Part shown: positions 1 to 13,600 of the stretch, piece by piece | Position numbering within the stretch: the stretch's first letter is position 1 | Layout: every line of letters begins with the position of its first letter | Program-made: the position numbers and the translations under genes | NCBI GenBank assembly: GCA_033032175.1 | Contig: CM065320.1 | Span: forward strand, 7,316,001-7,380,000 | From: Saturnia japonica | Taxonomy: Eukaryota; Arthropoda; Insecta; Lepidoptera; Saturniidae | Length of the DNA: 64,000 nt | Reading direction: 5' to 3' | Notes under the pieces: generated by a model | What the model was told of the DNA's origin: nothing | Seen by the model: only the letters and a program-made list of their open reading frames with translations | Database searches by the model: none

Positions 1-2470
1 ATAGTTTGTAATAATACGCACAATAGTGAGCTGTTCAATAAAATAATCACTAATTTTGAACTGTTATTTCTTTGTATTTAAGTAAGTAGAGATATTCTAC
101 AATTAATGAAAAAGTAAATGAATAGGTAGTAGGTATAGAATGATATTGACTTCGGTGCTGATTTGTTTTTTAATTCATTGATGGTACCTTATTAACAATA
201 TTTACTTATAATAATGTATCAACTAATCGAATGGTATCCTAAATGGTTTTCATATAAAAAAAGCATAACCTTTCATCCATCACATATGCCAATCAGATAT
301 GCGTACAAAGAAAATATATAAATGGTCCCAGTCCATTACGACAAGGTTCGTAAAGTCACCACAAATTGTGGAGAGGGCATAGAAAAACGTTTTAATGTTT
401 GACATGGTCAAGGAAAATGACAAAAGTCAATCTACACATCAATCGCCAAACATTGGAAATTCGGGAGGTAACACGCGACTAGTTAATAATTCAACAAAAA
501 TCGATCACAACACCACCACCACTAACCACCACCACCACCACCGCCGAACTCGCGGAGTGCGTAGATGCGGACATAGACTTACTCACATTACCTACCTTAT
601 CTACGAACGAATAAATACGGAAGTTAGAATTAAATTACCACAATACTTAGCAAATTATATTCTTTATGAATAATCATATTATGTATGTATATAAATATTG
701 TCTATTGTCTTATTATTTGTCTAGTTAAAGTTATTCACAAATTATTCACGTTATTAATTTTATATTGCTGATACCTATTTATTTCTTCCTGAAGTTCATT
801 TTTTACGTGCGCAATACCTAAACCTTTATTAAGCGTAGTATTCACTTTTTGAGCTTTATTTCATAAATCGTTAAGGACAATAGGTACGATTTTGTATTTG
901 CATTTAGGTCTGTGAATGAAACCATTACCTACAAACGACATAAGATGTTGGTAAATAGTCATTGACTATTAAAATCAGGTTCAGACTAGAGTTTGACTAC
1001 AATCTCACCTATTGTTAAGTGACGATGTGACTGAATATCTTATCAAGGTAAGCCTAGTAAATGGACTGGCTCCTAAGTAGATACGTTACCGAAACGCACC
1101 TAAAAGCGTTTGGTGATAGATTTTCTACTTTTTACGGTTTTAGCTATGAGCTACTAGAAAATTTTGGTCTAGTATGATAATATATACCTATATCAAGATT
1201 TTTTCCATCGCTGAAAATTTAAGCGTACACCAAGATATAAATCAAGCAGCTTAGAGCTCTCTACTTCTGAGATATACCTATTGCGGAATGTCAAGTGTGC
1301 GGGGAAGAGGAAGATTCAAATGATGACACGTTTTAGCTGGTTGACGGTTTATTCCAGACTGACTTACTACCAAGTAACCAATTAGCAAACTACAATATCA
1401 CTGCTTTATAATATTATAAGGAAATAAAGAAAGCAGCACATTTATTAGATGTTGAAAACACGGACATAGTTACAACACGATATTACAATAGATTAGAGTA
1501 TTACTTATATTTATAAATATTGCAACGTTAGCAAACAAATATCTACTGCATTCAACATCAAAAACTACCCCAGTTAAGCATATACTGCAAACTTATCACA
1601 AAAGTTTATTTATCCTTACAATAAGAGTTGCTTTTTTGGGATTTCATTAGATAATTAAAAATTTCTTATACATCTCAACTCTAAATACATAATTATTATC
1701 TGTATACTCTTGTTGATCGATGTATTTTCGTTTTACTTAAATGATGTTTTAATGATTTTTTTTTTCTTTGTTCGAAAATAGATATAATAATAATTGTTTG
1801 TTTTATTGAGGTACGTAGTAATTACCAAATGGAGCGTACTGAATTATTTGAGGTAAAGTCACGTCCATCGGTCGAAGAGCGTGGGTATGTTGACTTTGGT
1901 GTCACGAGTTAGGGGGTGAAAAGAGGAGGGAGGTTGCCAAATGACACGTATCAATTATTCACACTAATTTCCCTGGTACATTTGCGTGTGGAAGACAAAT
2001 AGTTACCGTTCCACGCATCGAGGCCGAGATATCTCTCTATAATTATCATGATGTAAAGGTCCTCGTTCAGTCGTTCCATGTGTTTGTGTAATTTAATATT
2101 ATAAACATTTTTTATATCGTAATTAACTACTACACAAATTATAATTGAATTATTTCGAAGTATATAAGTAGCTACTTGATGTTATTAGATAAAGTGTAAC
2201 CACCTATTTTGTATGAGTTTTCACATTTTTTAATTTTAACTCTTTGGTTCGTGGTTTTGAATTACATTATTGAATGAATCTGAAATAATTTTTATATTAA
2301 AAAAATAAGATTTTGCTTGTAAAGTAAATTACTACTCATGAAAGTACCTACATCAGTAAAAATACATCGCTTTGAATATGTTATTAATATTTCTGTATTG
2401 TTTTGTAAAGTAGGTATGCAAGGTTCAGTATTTGAATGATTTGAATTAAACGAATATGTTTTTATAGTAA
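1..2470. other. AT-rich intergenic DNA, no supported gene
   Basis: No coding region can be supported here. Apart from a SINE-like fragment near 977-1145, the stretch holds A/T homopolymers and scattered short ORFs with no recognisable domain. Confidence 0.6.
977..1145 (-). repeat. SINE family 2, headless fragment
   Basis: The body matches the internal part of the tRNA-derived repeat at 14762-15050. Shared blocks include 'aagtgacgatgtg', 'ggactggctcc' and 'tggtgatagattttctac'. The tRNA-like head with the A and B boxes is missing, so this is a truncated, diverged copy. Confidence 0.5.
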
Positions 2471-2499
2471 TAAATTGCGGTGTATAAACTGATAAACAC

Positions 2500-2665
2500 T
2501 AAATGTCCAGGGGGTAGGCGGTGGTGTGGTAGTCGCGACCCCTTACTTCAATTATTCAAAGCGCGTATTTTGGTCACGAGGCCGTGCGTCGCGGACTATG
2601 TGGTCCACTCACCGACCACGCCGCGCCGCGCAGCGCCGCGCCGCACCGTGTTGTTACCAGCTATC
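2500..2665. other. GC-rich patch in AT-rich surroundings
   Basis: About 165 bases rich in CpG, with a GCC/GCG run near 2620-2645. Overlapping short ORFs cross it but none resembles a known protein. It could be a promoter, a non-coding exon or a decayed repeat. Confidence 0.3.
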
Positions 2666-2699
2666 AATACACACCACGTTAAAAAGGGTTGACACAGGA

Positions 2700-4170
2700 A
2701 TTAATGAACTAAAAACATAGTTAGGACACAATACACGTTCCACTATGTCCTCGAGGTCAATGATTTCGTAGGTAGAAAGAAATCACTGTTGGCAGTTAAG
2801 GTAAACTGCCACTAATTTATGTGTGGCAATGTGGCATAAGGTTTGCGCGAAGGTTCACCCATCTACATAATCTTATCACTAAGCGTTTGGTACCAGTTTT
2901 TCTACCTTTCAATATACCTATTTATATTTATCTTACATAAAAATATCTACTTATTAGCGGTAAAACCTTGGCCTCAAAATCTCCGAGTGGCCTCGACGGC
3001 ATGTTGTTGAACAATCTGTTTAGGTTAAAATATCGCAACCGAATAGATAATAATATGTATGTATATTAATTTTAGCTTTTTATCAACTATTAATTTTTCA
3101 TGAAATTAAACAAGTTCCTGACGGTATTAAAACATATTATTAAATTATTAAAACATATATTAAATATAAATTCATCATTTTTTGTATTAGATATATCAGT
3201 TTTATTTATGAAAGAGTAGGTATACTGAGTACTAGGATGCCAGAATAAATAAAATTCTTATCTGGCTTATGATTGTGTGCGAAATGTGTAATTTGTTAGT
3301 AGGTATCGCGAATTGGAAACGCCTTCTCGCGAACCGGTTGCCAAAATGAATCATCCTCAGCGCTCGATACGGCAAACGTTTATATATCTAATAATATGCT
3401 TTATATACTGAAATATTAGGTATTAAGCACCTCCTTCTATTTTATGATGTCCTGGTAGCAATTCACTCTTCATTTTAACGTTGGAATGTTGGTTGCCTTT
3501 TAATTAAAGGTTTTTGTTTATTTTTTAGCTACATATTAATTAATATAATTCGCAATAAATCCTAACAAATCATTTTAATTCATAATAAATTTTAGTGCAA
3601 AATCCCAGTAGTAATATATTATTGATCATTACATTTAAAGTAAATATAAAAAACTAGTTTTCATTTTTACCTTAAAAGTAAAAGGAAGAAGTGTTGGAGT
3701 GAGACGACAAAATCATCCATGATGATGAGAACTTATTTCGTGACAGGTGTAGGTAATGTTTATGTTTTACTTGTCGTTTTTTTATTGGTAGTATGCATGT
3801 ACCTAACTGAAAATTATACATTTAAAATATTAGGTAGTAATTGTATTTTCTTGAAATAGAAGACACTGATATGATTTAAATATATATAAGTATTTATTAT
3901 GTATTTAGTTAATAATGTTTATGATGTAACGTATGATAATATAACGTATTTACGTTGTATTATACAGATACTAACTACGCTTACGTATCATGGAGTGCTA
4001 ATTAAACTTCTTCGCTTTTATGTTCTCCCAATAAAAGTTCGCGAATTTGAACTCGAAGAAAAACTTTAATTTCATATTTTTATATTATATATATTACAAG
4101 ATAAATTTAATCGATTATAATATACTAATTAAAAGGTGTAAGCAATTTAAGTAAAGAAAAGTCTTATCCT
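2700..4170. other. AT-rich intergenic DNA
   Basis: Nothing recognisable was seen except a weak, diverged resemblance to the body of SINE family 2 around 2790-2930. Confidence 0.5.
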
Positions 4171-4171
4171 A

Positions 4172-4382
4172 TCTAATATTATAAATGTGAAAGTGAGTTT
4201 GTTTGTTTGTTTCTTACGCTTTCACACGTAAACCAATTAGACCGATCATCCTGAAATTTTGTACACGTATTTTCTAGGGTATAGTCAAGACCATAGGTTA
4301 ATAACATCACTCTACGACCAATAGGAGCAGAGTATCAATGAAAAATGTTGCAAACGCAGACGAAGTTGCGCGGGTCAGCTAG
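4172..4382 (+). mobile_element. Short non-autonomous Helitron-like element
   Basis: It begins TC after an A and ends CTAG before a T, the boundary expected for Helitron insertion between A and T. The 5' part has the 'taatattataaa' plus (GTTT)n start common in lepidopteran elements of this kind. The 3' part has 'gacgaagttgcgcgggtcag' before CTAG. It is 211 bp with no coding capacity. Confidence 0.75.
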
Positions 4383-4831
4383 TAATAAATAAATAAGGTT
4401 ACCAAAGCAAAGTATGAATGAACTTATAAATATTTATGTAAATGTCAAATAAATAATATAAGCCAAAAATAATTTATCAAGGCTGACCATTTTTTGCAAC
4501 AACTCGAAACAACTCTTAAGATCTTCTTATGTCTTGGTACAATTGTGCGAAATTGACGTAACACACGCCCGCAAATTTTTTTTTCGCAAGCACGCGCGCG
4601 CTTTTTTTTGTCATTTATCATTCGCCATTGTTATATAATTACTAAGGTTTATATTGCATCTCAAAAATGGACGTCGTATTATTTGAGCAAGGCTGAACTT
4701 CTTTCTAGGTCAGGGATACCCCTTCATTCATAACTAGAATGTGCGAATTTCGACTCTAAACATGTTTCATCTCCATCGACAAATGTGTGGTGTAGCTATA
4801 CATACCTACATTTACGAGTATAATTATACTA

Positions 4832-4945
4832 GTTTACCCGCGCAACTTCCTCTGCGTCATATAAGAGAGACAGAGAGAAAGGGTTAGAGAGAGAGAGAGA
4901 GAGAGAGGGTCGTCGGCACTGTTATAATTAATCAGCTTCTATATA
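4832..4945 (-). repeat. Helitron 3' remnant with (GA)n microsatellite
   Basis: 'acccgcgcaacttcctctgcgtcatata' style sequence followed by GA-rich repeats matches the start of the fuller copy at 32674. A clean (GA)n tract occupies about 4886-4908. Confidence 0.55.
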
Positions 4946-5135
4946 TATTTGTTTTAATACCTCGTATATATGTACTCTTATTTACTTTTTATTTATTGTG
5001 TTACTCCCTTTATAGATGTATTCATTTATTTTCGGAAATTTCCAGGACATCAGGTTAGGTTTTTGTATCGTTATTCTGCGATCCTTTTAGTTTAATATAG
5101 AATGCTTTAAACATAACTTTTATCACATTTAATTA

Positions 5136-5662
5136 CTAGCTGTGCCTGTGGCTTCGCTCACGTGGACTACAGAATGCCCGCGCAAATTTTGCTCCCCACT
5201 CCCGACTATTTTAAAGACAAAAATGCTTATTGTGGATGTTCCTTAGAAGATAGATGTATACTCTCCCGTACTTTTTTGTAGTTCTTTTAATCCCTACAAT
5301 TATGTAGTACATTAATTTGCTATATCTCTTATGGTTTACTCAGCATAAGCCATTTAAGTTGCCGAATTAATTCACCATGACCAGTTTTTTTTTTTTCTGG
5401 GGAACCCTAATCCTTTTTTAAATAAAAGTAGCTTAAGTTACTCCCTATAAATTCAGCTATCATCTACCAGGTACAAGTCTCGTCAAAATCGGTCTAACCG
5501 TTTTGGAGATTACCCAGAACAAACAGTCAGACAGAAAGACAGACAAAAATTTAAAAAATGGGTGTTTTGTTATAGGTATCCTATATACTTTCATATGAAT
5601 TTAGTAAAAAGCTGTTATTTTGACATTACAAACAGACACTTCAGTTTTATTAATTGTATAGA
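5136..5662 (-). mobile_element. Non-autonomous Helitron-like element
   Basis: On the minus strand the element ends CTAG|T (plus 5136) and starts A|TC (plus 5661-5662). It carries the GC-rich subterminal block 'gtgcctgtggcttcgctcac' and a run of 'cagacagaaagacagacaaa'. Related copies lie at 18730, 28806, 41711, 43269, 49523 and 61402. No ORF is present. Confidence 0.7.
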
Positions 5663-6576
5663 TATTAAAGTTTACTTTTAAGATTAACAACATGTCAATT
5701 ACTATTACGGTGATAGTTTTAGGTCATGCGCTATAGGAAGTCAATAAATTTGTATATTTTTCTTTAAAAAGGTTTTATATAAAAATAATAAAACCTTGAG
5801 ATACATAGTTCGATTTTTGAGAATATTTTTTTTATTTTAATAGAATTCTAATAATGAATAGAAAAACGAATATTTGAAAAAGAATCAGATAGAATGATTC
5901 AATATACAAGAGACGAATAGAGACTACGGTCATGTTTCAGAAAGTCAAATAAATTATAGGTATAGAATTAGTAATATTGGCAAAAGTATTAACCAAATAT
6001 ATACAATAACAAGTTGTTGTGGGACAACTGAAGAAACCTTTAACTATATTTTATAATCAACTATATAAAATATATCTAATTTTCATATCAACCAAAATTC
6101 CTGCTAGCGAGAACTCTGCTGCTGTGCTGAGTACCTAGCGGGTGATGGTTCCGAGTGCGCGCCTACATTGATCCGGTGACTGGAGGTGTCAACTACTGGT
6201 GCGAGTTACCCTAAGCTGATCAACTAAGACTGTGCGGAGTTCTGGTTTATGGTCCTGACGTGGAGCTGACTATCGTTGAGGATTTTATTAATTTGTGCCT
6301 TTGTGAAGTGAACAAGAGGTCAAATGAGGACTTTATTTGCAAAATTATCTTATATCTCGGTATTGTATAAACATTTTTATTATAATTCTATAGGAGATTT
6401 TGACCATAGATAGACATTATAATACTTAAATTAATAATAATTTCTTTTGTTAGATGTTCTGGAAATATATTTATATTTAATTTACCTTAACTCTCATATT
6501 TTCCTTTCTAGGCTTATCTTAGGTTTTTAATTGTCGAAACGTGACAACTGTACCTATTATATTAACTGTAATAAAA

Positions 6577-7118
6577 ATGTGCTCGCGATACTTGATCATT
6601 ATTTTGCTGCCGAGTTATTTCAAAACTGTGATATCTCCTAAGATATTCATTTAAATCAATTACTGTAATGAGCAATTTTGTTCAAAATAAAATACTTGTA
6701 ATGAATAACGTATTTATTTCGATAAGGATTAATACCATGTAAATAAAAACACCTTCGCAAATATTCATTATTTTAGAACAATTTTATTACCATAAAAAAG
6801 TTATATTGAGTAAACCTTAAAAGATAACCATATGCTGTCACGGACTTTTTATAAACTATTTAAGAGACACAATTCCGTGACACGTTATTGTTGCGTAACT
6901 TTAACCATTCACGCAGCGGACGCAGTGGAAGCTCTCAAAATGAATTAATTTTTTGCAACACTTTTTTGATCATAGCGTGGTGTTATATAGCCTATAGTGT
7001 TCCTTGATAAATTGGCTATCCAACACTAAAATATTTTTTCCATTCGAACCCGTAGTTCCTGCGATTAACGTGTTCAACCAAATAAACAAACTCTTGAGCG
7101 TTATATTATTAATATAGA
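6577..7118 (-). mobile_element. Helitron-like element, 5' portion
   Basis: About 540 bp are closely related to 32800-33342, including the shared block near 'acttgatcattattttgctg'. The minus-strand 5' terminus reads A|TCTATATTAATAATATAA at 7118. The 3' end is not attached here, so the copy is truncated. Confidence 0.65.
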
Positions 7119-8870
7119 TTATTAAGTAGGTATAGGTACCTACTATAGGTAGGTATACTACTACTAATATAGTCACCTTTCATGTCTATTTTGCATAAAC
7201 ATTTTCGCGTGTGTGCCTGGTGTATAAGCATGTGTGTGAAACAATAGCTTATTTTGCGACAAAAATATATGGGAAATTGGAATTCATAATTTTTCAAGCG
7301 TTATTTTGAACAATTAACAAATTAATGGGCGTGAATGTTTACTGGTATATTTATTTGAGCAAATTTCTGTAGAATATGAACAGGATAGTGTGTTATCGCG
7401 GCAATGGGTACTGTTATCGGACGCAGTATGCATTTTATCTGCGCTTACAATTCGTGCGTGTGCATTGCGTTTTGTGCGATACTTAGGCGCACGTTCCCGA
7501 CTATTGCATAAAATGCTGTCTACTTTCGCAAACAAATTATCGATTTTTCATACAATTCACAATACGTGAGACTTGTTGAGAAACATGTGCGTAACGCACG
7601 ATGATACCGTGCATAGTTGCACGTTGACTAACTCTTCTACTGATACGGTGTTATGTTTTCAATTAATTGCTTGAAAATACAATACAAAACAATACAATAA
7701 CTTACATTATTTGCACTTGCATTATATTTTTAATTATCTATAGGTAGTTTAGGTATTATAAAGCTCAAGAATTTTTTTTTTTGTTACTTTTTGTTTTTTG
7801 TTTGTCTGATGAAGAAAATAAAATCATTATTTAATGAATAAAATCACTACTTACTACATTTTAACAATGTGGAATTATTTAAAATGATGTTTGATGTGAC
7901 TGGTTTTAACGCATTATACGTAGAGTGCATATAATCACGCTCAGCGAATTGGTTCCAGTAATAGATAACGATATCTATACAGAGAAATGCACTGCGATAA
8001 TGATTGATAAGCAAATAACAAATCGCAAGAATTTTGATAAATTTCATAGGCGTTCTCAAGAATACATATATTTATAAATAATTTACAAATATGTAGTTAT
8101 ATGTATTCTATAACTTACATAACATTTTGCAAAACTAATCTAGTTATGTAATAGAAGATTCATTTAACGTACCTACCTACAATTGCGTTGGTTTGTTGTT
8201 AGATAACAGAAGCCGTTGCAAAGTTTACCTCAATGTATTATTCTATTTATATTTTAAGGGACTGAATAAAAATACTTAAAATGATTTAATTATTAAAATC
8301 TACAGAACTTCATGATTCAATGTAACATGTTACATGTCGCAATTTAACTGTTTAAAAATGAAACGATGTTCTAAAGTGATTTAAAATATGATATAAATAG
8401 TTTAGCTAACAATTATATGCACTGATTTCATATTAATTACTATGGGATTTTTTATTATGTCTAAAATAGCGGGGTTCTTTTTTTTTTTAATTTAAATATA
8501 TTCTTAAGTTTCACGTCTTTATCTTAATAGTAAGTACCAAAGTGCTTTTTTGCAATTTAAGTTTCTTTCACATGGATTTTTATGAGCATTATTTCTAGAT
8601 ATCGCATGTTAATCCTTAAGAATAAAAGTTACTATATTATGAAGTTACACTTTGCCCTTTATAGCATATTATTTGGACACAAATTTAGGAGGTAATGGAA
8701 TATTCAAATAATTTAACACTCGGCTCGGGTCTGTGACTATTAGTACTGTAGTAGTAGTGACACAAATGAGCCGTGTGACTCATAAGTTCTTAACCCTGGA
8801 CCCAGAACCCAGCAAACAATATTTTTATATTTTATCTTATTATATTAAGTGAGCAATTCTTGTAGGTATA
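7119..8870. other. Intergenic DNA, nothing recognised
   Basis: Short antisense ORFs of 70 residues or so occur around 7314-8059, but none has a domain, signal or splice context that supports a gene. Confidence 0.5.
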
Positions 8871-8874
8871 TAAT

Positions 8875-9345
8875 ATATACATATACTATAATAGTATATT
8901 AATTGGTTTCTCGGAAACTGCTCCAACGATTACGATGAAACTTTGTATTTAGATAATGTTTTGCATTACAAGTTTATCTAGATAGGTACTTTTCTTTTCT
9001 TTTATACCGAGCTTAGCTTGGTCGCCCATATATTAACCTATTAATTAATTGAGGAAGGAACTTCACGCTAAGACTCAAAGAAGCGGAGCAGTAACCATGA
9101 AAATCAAACAATCTGGAGAGCCGTAGGCAAATACGTGACTTTTTTTTTTGAACCAATTACTTTTAGCCATAAGGGCCCTGAAGCCTCAGACGACTTTTAC
9201 AGCATCACCGTACTTGGGGAAGTGAGAGCAATTATTAGTATAATATTTATATATAATTATATTATACATGAGCACGGTGGCGGCGCGATGTTTGTCGGAT
9301 AAAATTAACTCGGGTGAAACCGTGGGAAATAGTTAGTGTTATTTA
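8875..9345 (+). repeat. Fragments of a Helitron-like repeat
   Basis: 8885-8990 matches 22175-22290 (a shared segment around 'ccaacgatt.cgatgaaactttgt'). The end at about 9295-9345 resembles the 3' end of the element at 47696-47981 ('gggtgaaaccgtggg' then a degenerate CTAG). The middle is rearranged. Confidence 0.4.
9140..9225 (+). repeat. Short repeat sharing a 'gggccctgaag' core
   Basis: A core of about 50 bp (gccataagggccctgaagcc...gacttttacagcatcaccg) recurs at 10110-10190 and, inverted, at 12865-12915. It may be a 3'-end fragment of a retroelement; the family was not identified. Confidence 0.45.
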
Positions 9346-10084
9346 CATAAGAAACTTACATTACAAGGATGCAAGTGTTAATATTAAAACAGAGACATTT
9401 TTTCTTTTTTGTTAATTTTTCTTTATTTCAAACCCTATGAACCCCTGGGAGCTTGAAACAATTACGAATTGAGGTTCACTTTGATCTACAAATAAAAATG
9501 TTAGTCAAGTAAAAAACATGTGCTTACATAAAATAAAATAAATATAAACAAAGATTTATCGCAGTTTAATGCTTAAACTCAATAGAATGATAGTTTACGT
9601 ATTATAGGGACAAAGGGATCAAGTCACGTTTGGCAAAATAGTCATGGGCAATCTTTTCGTGATATAAAAATGAGAAAAAGGGTTTACGTTAAGCCTTTTG
9701 ATGCGGGTTGAATTGGGTATGGACAGGAATATATTCATCTGCTTCGCTATTATTTGTGTGATGGAACTGTCATTTGTACTTACGTTTGAGTGATATTTAT
9801 TATTTGTTTATCATATACCATTAGTTTAGCATAACCATAGAACGGTGTTAGGGTATTTAATAACAGACTTCAAAAAAAGGGAAAATTTTAAAAATGTTTT
9901 TTTTTTTTGTAATAGGGTATCATATGCATTTAGTAAAAAAACTGTTATTCAGAAACTTCAATTTTAATAATTGAATGGATTTTATTAATATTACTAATAT
10001 TACTGTAACGCTTCATTGTAATTATTTTGTATTGTGTGAATGTTATGATTGAATTAGTTAGTTTATGAATGGCCATAGTGGTTT

Positions 10085-10190
10085 TTTTTTCTTTTTTTTT
10101 CTGACTGACTATATACTGTTAGCCCTAGGGGCCCTGAAGTCTCTGATGGCTTTTACAGCTTCACCGGACTTGTGCCCATAGTGCTCATAT
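10085..10190 (+). repeat. Second copy of the 'gggccctgaag' repeat
   Basis: It matches 9140-9225 over the segment 'ggggccctgaagtctctgat' and the following 'cttttacagcttcaccgg'. A T-rich stretch with a few interspersed C precedes both copies. Confidence 0.45.
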
Positions 10191-10902
10191 GCCTGTTTAT
10201 TTATATGCGTACTGTTGGTTTTATCTTTGTAAGTAATTAAGAGTTTTGATTTATTTCTTATATGTAATGTATATGATAACTGTTCAAAATATGTTCCCAC
10301 CATATAAGATGGATCGTAACAGATTAGAAATAAAATTAATAATGTATTAATATATTTGTACCTATATTTATGACTAATTTTCTTTTCATTTTATTTTATA
10401 ACATAATACTACATACCAGGCATGCAGTGCACCTCATCTTAAGTGGCCATTGCGGCTTTTAACTATATACAACCACCTTCTAACTACCTCAGTCTTGAAA
10501 CCACTCGAATAGGTTATTACTACTGAGAAATAAGTTGAAAAGCCTCGTCTGCCAGTACCTACGTGTAACCAACTACAATCTTCAAAAAAATATTTAATAT
10601 AGACCCCAAAATGGTACTTAATGAATGTGAGTACATTATTACCGGACTATTTCGGTGCGGAACGCACTATGGTGAGCACTGCCGATTATGTTCAATGCAA
10701 ATTTATTAGTAGGTAACAAAGGTTTGCTTAAAAGTAAATACGAATGTTGTATAAAATATCATGTAATATAATTTTATATATCTTCTAAAATATCTTGTAA
10801 CATTTCTGAAGGAAGAGCATTTAAGTATAATACAGTAGTAAAATAAATACATCCACACATAACTAAGTACATCACGCCTCTTTCCTATCGAGGTAGCCAA
10901 TT

Positions 10903-11166
10903 ACCGCATCAGCCTAGTAGTCGTAAGTGCGACTGCTATGATCGATGTCCTGAGTTCGATTCCCAGATCGAGTAAAATGTTATTGGGGTTTTCTATGAAA
11001 TTCTCAGTAGGAGTAGTATGACTTTGTGCCCGATTAATGGCAATAGGCTCGCTCCCCCATTACCTACATGGGACCTAAAAACATATCCAGCGGACTGTGG
11101 GTTTACATTAGTACAACTCTGCCTTACCCTTAGGGGATACAGGCGTGATAGTATGTTATGTTATGA
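10903..11166 (+). repeat. tRNA-derived SINE, family 1, copy A
   Basis: The head has an A-box-like 'cagcctagtagtcg' and a B-box-like 'gagttcgattccc'. It is followed by a tRNA-unrelated body ('ttctatgaaattctcagtag', 'caataggctcgc') and a TATG-repeat tail. Two more copies in this window (33346, 52014) share the same order, so this is a SINE and not a tRNA gene. Confidence 0.8.
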
Positions 11167-11425
11167 GGTAGACAGAGACCACATTCTTTCTCTTACTACT
11201 ATCCATATTGGAAGACAATGACCATCATAATGATTTTTGTCTATGATTGTATAAAAGTTTTAAGTCTATGGTTTTAAAACAATTGATAAAGTGTGAATAA
11301 AAAATATGGCCGATGGAGTCGTTTGATTGTAATAAAGAAACAGAATGGTTTTACTAAAAATACATAACAGTGATTATAAGCTCCGTGATTATTGAAAAAG
11401 TAATTAATAAAGAAGAAAAATAAAA

Positions 11426-12424
11426 ATGAGTGCGAATGATATGAGAATGCAGATAAAACCATTCTGTGGTGCAGGTTTCTCAGTATGGATATTTCGAATT
11501 GGCTGCGTGCTAAAGGAACAAGAATGTTATGAAGCAATAACAAATAAAGATTATTATAAAAATGAAAATAATTTTAAAAGGGAAGCGAAGGCGCAGAACA
11601 TCATTGTAAGTGCTGTGGCGGACACCCACATTGAGTATCTTAAAAATAAAGATTCTGCGTATGATATGATTAAGTCACTTGAAAACAATTTTAAGAAAAA
11701 GGGATTGAGAAGCCAGATGTATTTAAGAAGAGAACTCGGCCAGATGAAGTGGGATGAAACAATCTTGTTAATAAAACATTATAATAATATGGAAGAGAAA
11801 TTTTCAGAGCTCAAAGACACAGGAGCTATAATTAGTGATGAGGAAAAGATTAATTATTTATTATTGTCTATGCCTAAGACATATGAAAATATAATTACAA
11901 CTTTAGAAACAATCGAAAATGTCAAATATGACTTTGTAAAGGAAAGATTGCTTGGTGAAGAAGAAAAAAGAAGAAAGAGTTCAACTTCAAGACGTTTTGA
12001 GACAAATAGTAGTGTGTTTAATTGTTTCAAATGTGGAAAACCAGGACATAAGAAATTCCAGTGTAGAATGAGAGGCCAACAAGGCTATGTAACGCAACAA
12101 CAAGGATATAGACAAAGAGGTGGAACATTTCAAGGATATGGACAAACGCATCGTGGATCACGGTCAGTACAATTTCATGGTAGAGGAGGATATAACAACC
12201 GAAGAGGTCGATCATTTGTTGCAAGTGAATCTAATGAACCAAATGTAACAATTTTGTGTAAAAGTGAATGTGATCGAAGTTATAATGTAGAGGACTCTGA
12301 TAAGCATAATAACCTTATATGGTATGTAGATTCAGGGTCATCGGACCATTTAATTAATAGTAAAGATATGTTTACTGAATACATTAATCTGAAAAATCCT
12401 AAATACATAACAATCCAGGCATAA
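11426..12424 (+). pseudogene. Ty1/copia-like retrotransposon gag-protease fragment
   Basis: The 332-residue ORF reads as copia-type Gag: a UBN2-like helical region in the first 180 residues, a basic stretch, then one CCHC zinc knuckle at about residues 200-213 (CFKCGKPGHKKFQC). A Gly/Arg/Gln-rich linker follows, and then the start of the aspartic protease with D-S-G at about residue 302 in 'WYVDSGSSDHL'. In this family Gag packages the RNA and the protease matures it. The frame ends about 30 residues into the protease. I found no integrase, reverse transcriptase or flanking LTR, so this is a broken copy. An A-rich leader precedes the ATG. Confidence 0.85.
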
Positions 12425-13600
12425 ATTTTTCGCTTCTTCAACTTTTATCAATATTTTCATGCATGCCCGTCGGTTTACAGCAGACACTCTTGACTTGATC
12501 TTTCTTCTGAATGTCCCCGATTTGGTCGAAGAACGTTCGTCTAAACCTTCCTCTTCCAACGTTCCTACTCAAACTCGTCTTATTAATCTGCCTAATCATT
12601 ATTTTCTCATTCATCCTCTAAACATGCCCAAACCATCTAAACATTCCTTTCTTAATCCGTGTGAATATGTCTTCATTCAATCGACAACGTTCTCATTATA
12701 GTGCTGGTCAAACCTCGTGGGTGGCAGGGCTCAATAATTTTATCCGACTGGATCGTAACCACCATACACCAGGTGAAACGGCCATCTTTGGTGGTACGCT
12801 TCGGGAGCTGCCGATGAACAAGTAGTTTCAAGCGGGGTGATTGAGGTCTATATCCTTACGCTTTCGCGAAGCTGTAAAAGCTGTCTCGTGCTGCAGGGCC
12901 CTTATGGCAAACAGCATAGTCAGATCTCTCGTTGTTCGTCGTTTTTGGTTTGTAGATACCTAAGTACTAGTATGTTTCACACCAGGCACAGTGCTGTAAT
13001 TTTTCCAAGTTACTATTAATGAAAAGAATAGAATCTGTTCATAACTGTGTTGTTATGTATCTAGATGTAACAGAAAATAAGCACCGGAATATTCAAAGTA
13101 CCAGACAGGTCCGTAATAATATGATGCAATTATAATAAAAATACAATTTCGACCACAACCCTCGACAACATTGCGAGGGGTGTTCGCGAATAAAACGACC
13201 GTAAACTCGTAAACATTCTGGGGTTCAGTATTGACATATGCGTGTTTATGGAACTTCAAATAATTACTATACAATGACGTCAACAAACCTTTCTTGTGGA
13301 CGCGGACGTTGGGATAAATACATCCAATTTTCTGTATCTGTGAAGATAATATTGAGGTTCAAAGTTTTTAACTCTTATTTGTGTACAAACCCGGGTATAA
13401 AGAAGGATACCAACTTATATATTTTTTTTAGTATAGTGTCTGCCTATGTAGTATATGTAATCACTAATGTCAAGTGTGGCAATAACGTTTTACAGTTTAA
13501 TAACTTGAATAAAATTGAAATATCGACCGAGTCTTCAAATCCCTCTTATTAAACTCTTTTTGAAGTTAAAGACAACATGATTATTTATTTTTTGGATCCT
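12425..13600. other. Non-coding stretch after the copia fragment
   Basis: It contains an inverted copy of the 'gggccctgaag' repeat at 12865-12915. Overlapping short ORFs on both strands (for example 13238-13552, 104 residues) lack any recognisable domain. Confidence 0.4.

Noticed and set aside
395..673. 92-residue ORF with a His/Thr run
   Set aside because: The run comes from a CAC microsatellite. No domain, splice context or coding bias supports a gene.
10903..10980. tRNA gene
   Set aside because: A and B boxes are present, but the same head and body recur at 33346 and 52014 and no acceptor stem pairs, so it is a SINE.
13053..13552. ORFs of 77 and 104 residues on opposite strands
   Set aside because: They overlap each other, have no domain and are AT-driven.
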